A stretch of DNA of 64,000 bases, from positions 183,185-247,184 of the forward strand of contig NZ_NBZV01000002.1 in the NCBI RefSeq assembly GCF_002379095.1. The letters run 5' to 3'. The position numbers and the translations under genes were made by a program. The notes beneath the pieces were generated by a model that ran no database searches, was not told the origin of the DNA, and worked only from the letters and a program-made list of their open reading frames with translations. This document shows, in pieces, positions 59,080 through 64,000 of the stretch. Numbering within the stretch: position 1 is the first letter of the stretch; each line of letters starts with the position of its first letter. Source of the DNA: Polaromonas sp. AER18D-145. Lineage in GTDB: Bacteria; Pseudomonadota; Gammaproteobacteria; Burkholderiales; Burkholderiaceae_C.

Positions 59080-59289
59080 ATGACCCAGCCCGGCGTAGAA
59101 CCCGAACGCATCACCATGAACAACCTGGCCAACTGTGCGCAGTGGGCCAAAAAGCTCAATGTGACCGACGAACGGCTGCGCGAAGCGATTCAGGTCGTGG
59201 GCGACAAGGCCACAGACGTTGAAATGCATCTCAAGGGCGTGCGCAGCACCACCAACGACGACCGTATGCGTGATCTCCGTGACGCATAA
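59080..59289 (+). CDS. DUF3606 family protein
   Basis: A 69-residue helical protein of the DUF3606 family: RITMNNLANCAQWAKKLNVT, DERLREAIQVVGDKATDVEM. The pattern (xLxxWAxxLxVxxxxLxxAVxxVGxxxxxVxxxL) is seen in short stress-related proteins. Start ATG 59080, preceded by GAGGAG. It lies 49 bases before the PLD-family gene and may be in its transcript. Confidence 0.85.
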   Translation: MTQPGVEPERITMNNLANCAQWAKKLNVTDERLREAIQVVGDKATDVEMHLKGVRSTTNDDRMRDLRDA

Positions 59290-59338
59290 CTGCCCCACCC
59301 AACTCCGGCCAGGCTTTTGATGCCAACACCCGCCTGAC

Positions 59339-60622
59339 ATGATGGAATCTTTCCTTGGAAGCGCTCTGCACGGGGCGGCCGCGCTTTTTCTGGGCCTGGC
59401 AACGTTGCTGGGCCTGGTCATCTGGTCGATCAAGCGGCACAACAGCCCGAAACTGAAAATCGAATCCGGCGAGTCCATCGACGAGCTGATTCCCTCACTG
59501 GCCGGCCTGACCCTGAGTACGGCCGTGGCAGGCAACTCGGTGGCCCTGCTGGAAAACGGCGCCTTCTTCGACGTGCTGATTGGGCGCATAGGCGCCGCGC
59601 GGCAAAACGTGCACTTTGAAACCTTTCTCTGGAAAGACGGCGTGCTGGGCCAGCGCATGGCCAACGCGCTTTCCGAACGGGCCAGGGCCGGCGTGAAAGT
59701 GCGCGTGCTGCTGGACGCCACCGGCTCCAAAGGCGTCGGCAAGGCGACGCGCCGGCAAATGAAAGACGCCGGCTGCAAGCTGGTGTTCTTTCATGAAAAG
59801 GCGCTTCGCAACATTGGCGTGATGAACGAGCGCGATCACCGCAAGCTGGTGGTGATTGACGGGCGCGAAGCCTTTGTGGGCGGCCACTGCGTGGTGGACG
59901 AGTGGCTGGGCAACGCCGAAGACGGCCAACATTACGCCGACCTCAGCGTGCGCCTGCACGGCCCCATCGTGCACAGCGTGCAGGCCGCCTTCAGTGAAAA
60001 CTGGGGCGGGCAAACCGGCGAACTGTTTGTGGGCAAGGACGTGTTTCCCGAGCTGGCGCCCACCGGAAATGTGACCATTCACGCCGCCTACGCCAAGCCG
60101 GAAGGCTCAGCCCCGGCCGTCAAGATTCTTCACCACACCGTGATCTGCCTGGCGCAAAAGCGCATCTGGATCCAGAACCCCTACTTCATCCCCGAGCCCG
60201 AGGCGATTGACGCTTTTGGCGCCGCCGTCAGGCGCGGCGTGGATGTGCGGGTGATGATGCCCTCGACCAGCGGCTCGGACAACCCCATGGTGCAACACGC
60301 CGGCCACCGCAACTTTGAAAAACTGCTCAAGTGCGGCGTGCGCCTGTTTGAGTACCCGCACACCCTGCTGCACCAGAAGGTGATGACGGTGGACGGCGTG
60401 TGGAGCGCGATTGGCTCGAGCAACTTTGACGACCGGTCGTTTGACACCAACGACGAAATCACGCTGGGTATTCACGATGCCGCCATGGCAGCGCAGCTCG
60501 ATGCCGTGTTTGAAAAGTATGTGGCACGCTGCCAGGAGATTGACCTGAAGGCCTGGCAGCAACGCGGCTGGTGGCACAAGGCCAAAGACAACATGTATTA
60601 CCTGTTCAACGAGGTGCTGTGA
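59339..60622 (+). CDS. Phospholipase D-family cardiolipin synthase-like protein
   Basis: A 427-residue PLD-superfamily enzyme. An N-terminal membrane helix (ALFLGLATLLGLVIW) precedes two HKD motifs: DHRKLVVIDGREAFVGG (about 166) and LLHQKVMTVDGVWSAIGSSN (about 344). The architecture and length match ClsB-like cardiolipin synthases. It would make cardiolipin at the inner membrane. Start ATG 59339. Confidence 0.87.
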   Translation: MMESFLGSALHGAAALFLGLATLLGLVIWSIKRHNSPKLKIESGESIDELIPSLAGLTLSTAVAGNSVALLENGAFFDVLIGRIGAARQNVHFETFLWKDGVLGQRMANALSERARAGVKVRVLLDATGSKGVGKATRRQMKDAGCKLVFFHEKALRNIGVMNERDHRKLVVIDGREAFVGGHCVVDEWLGNAEDGQHYADLSVRLHGPIVHSVQAAFSENWGGQTGELFVGKDVFPELAPTGNVTIHAAYAKPEGSAPAVKILHHTVICLAQKRIWIQNPYFIPEPEAIDAFGAAVRRGVDVRVMMPSTSGSDNPMVQHAGHRNFEKLLKCGVRLFEYPHTLLHQKVMTVDGVWSAIGSSNFDDRSFDTNDEITLGIHDAAMAAQLDAVFEKYVARCQEIDLKAWQQRGWWHKAKDNMYYLFNEVL

Positions 60623-60927
60623 GTGTCGCGCGCCCCACGGGGCTGCAAGGCCTGGCCCGGAGCCACGCCCACCCGCTGCCCGGCGGCGCCCGGCCAAGCG
60701 ACCGGGCGGTGCCAGATGGCCGAGCGAAACAGGCTGGATAAGGGACATCCCGAATGCAGCGGGCCCGGGCTTGAGGTTCAATGGATTCGCCCAGGACAAC
60801 AAACCGCCCGCGACCAGGGCGGCGTCAACCCCCCGCGTTCATGCAGGGAGCGCCATTTTGCGCAGCCACCGGGTTGAGGTCATGGGGCGCTGATTCCATC
60901 ACCCATCACCATCAAAGGAAACGTGTC
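60623..60927. other. Gene-free stretch before the lectin-like gene
   Basis: About 300 bases, GC-rich, no gene recognised. The ribosome binding site AAAGGAA of the next gene is at its right end. Confidence 0.5.
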
Positions 60928-61602
60928 ATGCGTAAATTCAAATCCATTGCCGTCGCCACCGCGGCGCTGGCCCTGCTCACCGCCTGTGCCAGCATGGAGG
61001 GCACAGGCCCCATGAGCTTTTTTGTCACCAGCGCGGGCAGCGGCAAGGGCGGCGACCTGGGGGGCCTGGCCGGTGCCGACGCCCATTGCCAGAAACTGGC
61101 CACCGCTGCGGGTGCCGGCAACAAGACCTGGCGCGCCTACCTGAGCACGCCGCCCACCTTTGCCACAGCCACCACACCCGCCGGAGCCGCCACCCATGCG
61201 CGCGACCGCATTGGCAACGGCCCCTGGTACAACGCCAAGGGCAAGCTGATTGCCCGCGACCTGGCCCACCTGCACAACGGCAACAAAATCGCCAAGGAAA
61301 CCGCGCTGGACGAGCGCGGCAGCGCCATCAAGGGCCGGGGCGACAACCCCAATGAGCACGACATCCTGACCGGCTCCCGTGCCGACGGCACCGCTTTTGC
61401 GCCGCAGACCGACACCACCTGCAAGGCCTGGACCAGCGCCACCGACGGCTCGGCCATCGTCGGCCACCATGACCGCGTCGGGCCCAACACCGACAACTGG
61501 TCCAAGTCCTGGAACTTCTCGCACCAGTCTGCTGGCTGCAGCCCTGAGGCGCTGGTGCGCACAGGCGGGGCCGGCAAGTTCTATTGCTTCGCAGCCAACT
61601 GA
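60928..61602 (+). CDS. Lectin-like (DUF1554/endostatin-fold) lipoprotein
   Basis: A 224-residue lipoprotein. The signal peptide MRKFKSIAVATAALALLTAC has a lipobox at LLTAC, so Cys20 is acylated. The mature part (FFVTSAGSGKGGDLGGLAGA, DAHCQKLATAAGAGNKTWRA, DILTGSRADGTAF, CSPEALVRTGGAGKFYCFA) matches the C-type-lectin/endostatin-like DUF1554 family with two or three disulfides. ATG 60928 follows AAAGGAA. Outer-membrane or periplasmic; binding partner unknown. Followed by a terminator. Confidence 0.82.
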   Translation: MRKFKSIAVATAALALLTACASMEGTGPMSFFVTSAGSGKGGDLGGLAGADAHCQKLATAAGAGNKTWRAYLSTPPTFATATTPAGAATHARDRIGNGPWYNAKGKLIARDLAHLHNGNKIAKETALDERGSAIKGRGDNPNEHDILTGSRADGTAFAPQTDTTCKAWTSATDGSAIVGHHDRVGPNTDNWSKSWNFSHQSAGCSPEALVRTGGAGKFYCFAAN

Positions 61603-61633
61603 TTCCCCGGGGGCATTGCGCCCCCCGTTAGCG

Positions 61634-61659
61634 TCCCGGCCTTGTGCCGGGATTTTTTT
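61634..61659 (+). terminator. Rho-independent terminator
   Basis: TCCCGGC-CTTGT-GCCGGGA followed by TTTTTTT, 31 bases after the lectin-like gene. Confidence 0.93.
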
Positions 61660-61827
61660 CGCAAACCATGGCCTGCGCGTCGTCACCCACCCGGCGCCAG
61701 GCCCTGCCTGCCCGCACTGACTGCCCTGCGCGTGCGGGCGCGAAAGCTGCTTGACGCAGGTCAAACCGCCGCCCCTGTTTGGCGCCATCATGCGCACAGT
61801 GCCTCAACCCACTGCGAAGGAATCACC

Positions 61828-62109
61828 ATGACCGACACCGCCCTCGCCACCGTTCCCCAACGCAAACTCTGGGTGCGCGCGCTGCTGATGCTGCTGATGG
61901 GTGCGGCCTTCCAGCTGGCCGCCTGGGTGCTGGTGGCCGTCGCCCTGCTGCAGCTGGGCTTTACCGCCTTCACCGACCAGCCCAACCCGCGCCTGCAAGC
62001 GTTTGGCCGCAGCATGGGCCGCTACCTGGCGCAAATTGCGGGCTTCGTCGCCTTCGCCACCGAGACCCTGCCCTTCCCCTTCAGCGACTGGCCGACCGGC
62101 GAGCTGTAA
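61828..62109 (+). CDS. DUF4389 family membrane protein
   Basis: A 93-residue protein with two hydrophobic stretches (LLMLLMGAAFQLAAWVLVAV and LAQIAGFVAFATE). The pattern FTxxPNxxLxxFGRSMGRYLxQI and FxxxETLPFPFSDWP fits DUF4389. Start ATG 61828, preceded by AAGGAA. Function unknown. It is 37 bases before the VOC gene and probably in its transcript. Confidence 0.85.
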   Translation: MTDTALATVPQRKLWVRALLMLLMGAAFQLAAWVLVAVALLQLGFTAFTDQPNPRLQAFGRSMGRYLAQIAGFVAFATETLPFPFSDWPTGEL

Positions 62110-62146
62110 GCAGCAGGCAGGCTGAAACGACCGCGGAGGATTTGCC

Positions 62147-62503
62147 ATGACCACGCCACCCGAAATTTGCCGCATCAACTACGTCGAGCTGAACGTGCGC
62201 AACATGGACCAGGCCAAGGCCTTCTACGGCCAGGCGTTTGGGTGGACCTTCACCGACTACGGCCCGGCCTACACCGAGTTTTCAGACGGCGCGATGAAAG
62301 GCGGCTTCACCACGCTGGCGCCGCCCTCGCCCACCGGCGGCCCGCTGGTCATCCTGTACGCCAACCAACTCGAAGCCGTGCGGGGCAGCGTGCTGGCCGC
62401 CGGTGGCACCATCAGCCGCGAGATTTTCCCGTTTCCGGGCGGGCGGCGCTTTCACTTCAAGGATATGGACGGCTATGAACTGGCGGTCTGGTCCAAAGAC
62501 TAG
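62147..62503 (+). CDS. VOC-family protein (glyoxalase/bleomycin-resistance fold)
   Basis: A 118-residue VOC protein: INYVELNVRNMDQAKAFYGQ, AFGWTFTDYGPAYTEF, the second repeat VRGSVLAAGGTISREIFPFP and FHFKDMDGYELAVW. It has one glyoxalase-type betaalphabetabetabeta unit duplicated. It could be a small-molecule-binding or lyase protein. Start ATG 62147, preceded by GGAGG. The substrate is unknown. Confidence 0.87.
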   Translation: MTTPPEICRINYVELNVRNMDQAKAFYGQAFGWTFTDYGPAYTEFSDGAMKGGFTTLAPPSPTGGPLVILYANQLEAVRGSVLAAGGTISREIFPFPGGRRFHFKDMDGYELAVWSKD

Positions 62504-62527
62504 ATCATGCGTCAAATTGGCCTGTGG

Positions 62528-62570
62528 CCCTTTATCCACGGCGCCAGCAGCTACTACTTTCATAGCTAAT
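62528..62570. repeat. AT-stem dispersed repeat
   Basis: GGCCCTTTATCCACGGCGCC, then AGCAGCTACTACTTTCATAG. It is directly followed by the GCGGG...CCCGC repeat. Confidence 0.7.
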
Positions 62571-62574
62571 TGCT

Positions 62575-62602
62575 GTCATTGCGGGCCTGACCCGCAATCC
62601 AT
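62575..62602. repeat. Dispersed palindromic repeat, second copy
   Basis: GTCATTGCGGGCCTGACCCG plus 8 bases; one mismatch from the copy at 4991-5018. Confidence 0.8.
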
Positions 62603-62757
62603 TGCGTGTCAGCCGCATCCAGACTGATCCTGATCCACACAATGCGCGGGCGATCCGCTGGTGTGAAAAGTCGGGTTTTAGCGCGACTGGCGAAGTGCAA
62701 ACGCCGGATGGAATGGCGCTGCCGATGGTCTGTGTGCACCCCGCCCGCTGGTGCTGA
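62602..62757 (+). pseudogene. 3' remnant of a GNAT acetyltransferase gene (AAC(6')-type)
   Basis: An open frame without a proper start reads RIQTDPDPHNARAIRWCEKS, then GFSATGEVQTPDGMALPMVC and stops at TGA 62755-62757. This is the C-terminal acetyl-CoA-binding end of a GNAT acetyltransferase (NARAIRxxEKxGF). The 5' part is absent: the dispersed repeats at 62528-62602 sit exactly at the break. Remaining about 50 codons. It is probably not expressed. Confidence 0.75.
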
Positions 62758-62778
62758 CCGCCGGCTGACGGCAATTAA

Positions 62779-63942
62779 CTATCTCAACTCGCCCATCATC
62801 GTGGCGGACGCACGTACCCAAGCTTCCGTCTGGCTGTGGTTTACCTGATGCAAGTAGAGAACGGTTCCGCTTGGCACATCAACACCAAATACTTGGCCAC
62901 CATAACCAAGAAACCAAAAACTGGCTGGCGCCAAACGCAAACTGAGCTTGTGAGTTTGATAGCCGTAACCTCTACCAGCCGAGGGAGTCACAAGGTTGGC
63001 AGTCGCGGTGCTTAAATACTTTGCCATGCAGCTGTCTGTCTTCTTCATTTCGTCAATCAGGAAGTACCCAATTCTCAAATAATCTCTGGGCGCAGCGCTG
63101 AACCCCACATGACCAAGGACTTTCTTGTCTGCATTTCTCAACCAGGCCCCCGTCCGCTCGGGCCGGCTTGGTATCCAGACATTCTTCTCAAAGTAAGCGC
63201 CAAAATCTGTCTTGGTCGCTGCCTCCAGTACATAAACCAAAGCAATGGTGTCGTAATTCTTATAGCTAAAGCCAACCCCGGGCGCTTGGTAGCCAGAGAA
63301 TTTTTTCATTCTCGATAGCAAATCGACGTCGAGCCCCCGAGGCAAAAACATATTGCCCAGCACGTAACTTTCGTTGGGCTCAGGGTGCCCAGTATTAAAG
63401 TCGCCCTGATAGGCGCCGCTCGTCATCGTCAACAACTGGGCTATCGTGGAATCACCATACGACGTTGACTTCAAGTCAGGTACATAAACTTCCGCTTTAT
63501 CGTCCAGGCTTTTGATGGAGCCATCGCATAAAGCCTTGCCGATTGCCACCGCAACCAGGCTTTTGGAAATAGAGTACGCCAGGGGCGTCGATTCAGCAGA
63601 AGCGGATTTGGAATACTGCTCAAAGAAAATTTGCCTATTTCGACTCACAAGAGCTGCTCTTGTAGCGCCGGAACTCATGATCTTATTGGCATCTACAACA
63701 AGCTTTTTTTCTGCGTCGTTTGCCGGAGCAGCACTAGGCAAACTCGACGGCTCAGAAGATGCCTTCAATAGCAAAGTATTTGCTGAGAAGCGGTACCCGC
63801 CAGTTGCTTCGAGCGGCAGATCACTCTGAGCCAAAGCCCCGCACGACGCTACCCCCCGCGTCACAATAGTTGTCGCCCCGATAGAACCTAAAACCCAGGG
63901 GACGGCGATGAAGGATAGAAGTGGCTCGATACGGACAAGCAT
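62779..63942 (-). CDS. Serine hydrolase of the beta-lactamase/penicillin-binding fold
   Basis: A 387-residue class C-like serine hydrolase. A hydrophobic N-terminus (LLSFIAVPWVLGSIGATTIV) suggests a signal or anchor. The nucleophile is in YSISKSLVAVAIGK (S-x-x-K), YKNYDTIALVYVLEA gives the Y-x-N motif, and GYGGQVFGVDV is the third-strand equivalent, as in esterase/EstB-type relatives. Codon use is less GC-rich than in the neighbours. Start ATG 63942. It might be an esterase or peptidase; resistance to beta-lactams is not implied. Confidence 0.8.
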   Translation of the reverse strand: MLVRIEPLLSFIAVPWVLGSIGATTIVTRGVASCGALAQSDLPLEATGGYRFSANTLLLKASSEPSSLPSAAPANDAEKKLVVDANKIMSSGATRAALVSRNRQIFFEQYSKSASAESTPLAYSISKSLVAVAIGKALCDGSIKSLDDKAEVYVPDLKSTSYGDSTIAQLLTMTSGAYQGDFNTGHPEPNESYVLGNMFLPRGLDVDLLSRMKKFSGYQAPGVGFSYKNYDTIALVYVLEAATKTDFGAYFEKNVWIPSRPERTGAWLRNADKKVLGHVGFSAAPRDYLRIGYFLIDEMKKTDSCMAKYLSTATANLVTPSAGRGYGYQTHKLSLRLAPASFWFLGYGGQVFGVDVPSGTVLYLHQVNHSQTEAWVRASATMMGELR

Positions 63943-64000
63943 TCAAGGACCGTGCAGTAGCACGGTTGTTGCCGCCTGAAAGCGCGGCGGTGGAAGAAGT

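Noticed and set aside
62779..63942. Calling the last gene a beta-lactamase
   Set aside because: It has SxxK and YxN, but the third motif is GYGGQ-like rather than KTG, so esterase or peptidase is equally likely.

Overview
The window is a GC-rich, densely coded chromosomal segment from a betaproteobacterium, most likely a member of the Comamonadaceae (Polaromonas/Rhodoferax/Variovorax type). Protein content fits this (ompR-envZ next to ispF/ispD, mfd-serB, Bug/TctC-type solute receptors without their own permeases, many small family-restricted proteins). So do the dispersed repeats: AT-stem elements of the type GCTATnnnnnnATAGC joined to a GC-rich half, a CCCCGAGGGGG element, CCCTCTCCC palindromes and GTTCGCCCTGAGC palindromes. 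I saw no tRNA, rRNA, CRISPR array, complete insertion sequence or complete prophage.

Layout. 1-3.0 kb: tetronate catabolism (truncated otnK, ltnD, an FCD-type GntR regulator). 3.1-4.9 kb: rpiA and pyrD, divergent. 5-7.2 kb: small proteins (HTH, SlyX, DUF3597, GlsB). 7.3-12.4 kb: a minus-strand catabolic cluster (FAD oxidoreductase, histone-deacetylase-like amidohydrolase, N-formylglutamate amidohydrolase-like enzyme, Bug receptor) with a divergent LysR regulator. 12.5-15.1 kb: metallophosphoesterase, lipid kinase, SIMPL protein. 15.4-23.9 kb: ompR-envZ, ispF-ispD, mfd-serB, cupin. 24-26 kb: a cluster of tiny proteins around a lone receiver domain and a GAF protein. 26.2-31.5 kb: pssA, two tandem DUF2726-like membrane proteins, an S24 self-cleaving repressor with repeated operator-like sites, an FHA protein, DUF3820 and a SUI1-type factor. 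31.6-32.7 kb: hemerythrin and universal stress protein sharing one perfect FNR/ANR box. 32.7-40.6 kb: a peptide ABC transporter operon ending in a gamma-glutamyltransferase-like gene, with a GntR regulator. 41-46.6 kb: FAH-type hydratase, GST, SGNH protein, PilZ, argE-like deacetylase, second Bug receptor. 46.9-50.4 kb: a lower-GC accessory stretch with small secreted/membrane proteins, a MITE-like element and a structured palindrome. 50.5-55.6 kb: MFS transporter, PBP1A, DUF2889. 55.8-56.5 kb: a TumE/TumA-type toxin-antitoxin pair. 56.6-63.9 kb: DUF4395, cytochrome c, SnoaL-like, DUF3606, a cardiolipin-synthase-like PLD enzyme, lectin-like lipoprotein, DUF4389, VOC protein, a 3' remnant of an acetyltransferase gene and a beta-lactamase-fold serine hydrolase.

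The most unusual theme is the effect of dispersed repeats on proteins. One element adds an N-terminal extension to OtnK in frame, a palindrome is translated inside Mfd, and AT-stem repeats supply the last residues or stop codons of at least three genes. The most interesting possible systems are (i) the S24 repressor with matching sites at its own promoter and in front of the DUF2726-like pair, (ii) the hemerythrin/Usp oxygen-responsive divergent promoter, (iii) the receiver/GAF/small-paralog cluster, and (iv) the TumE/TumA pair with an inverted repeat bracketing its promoter.
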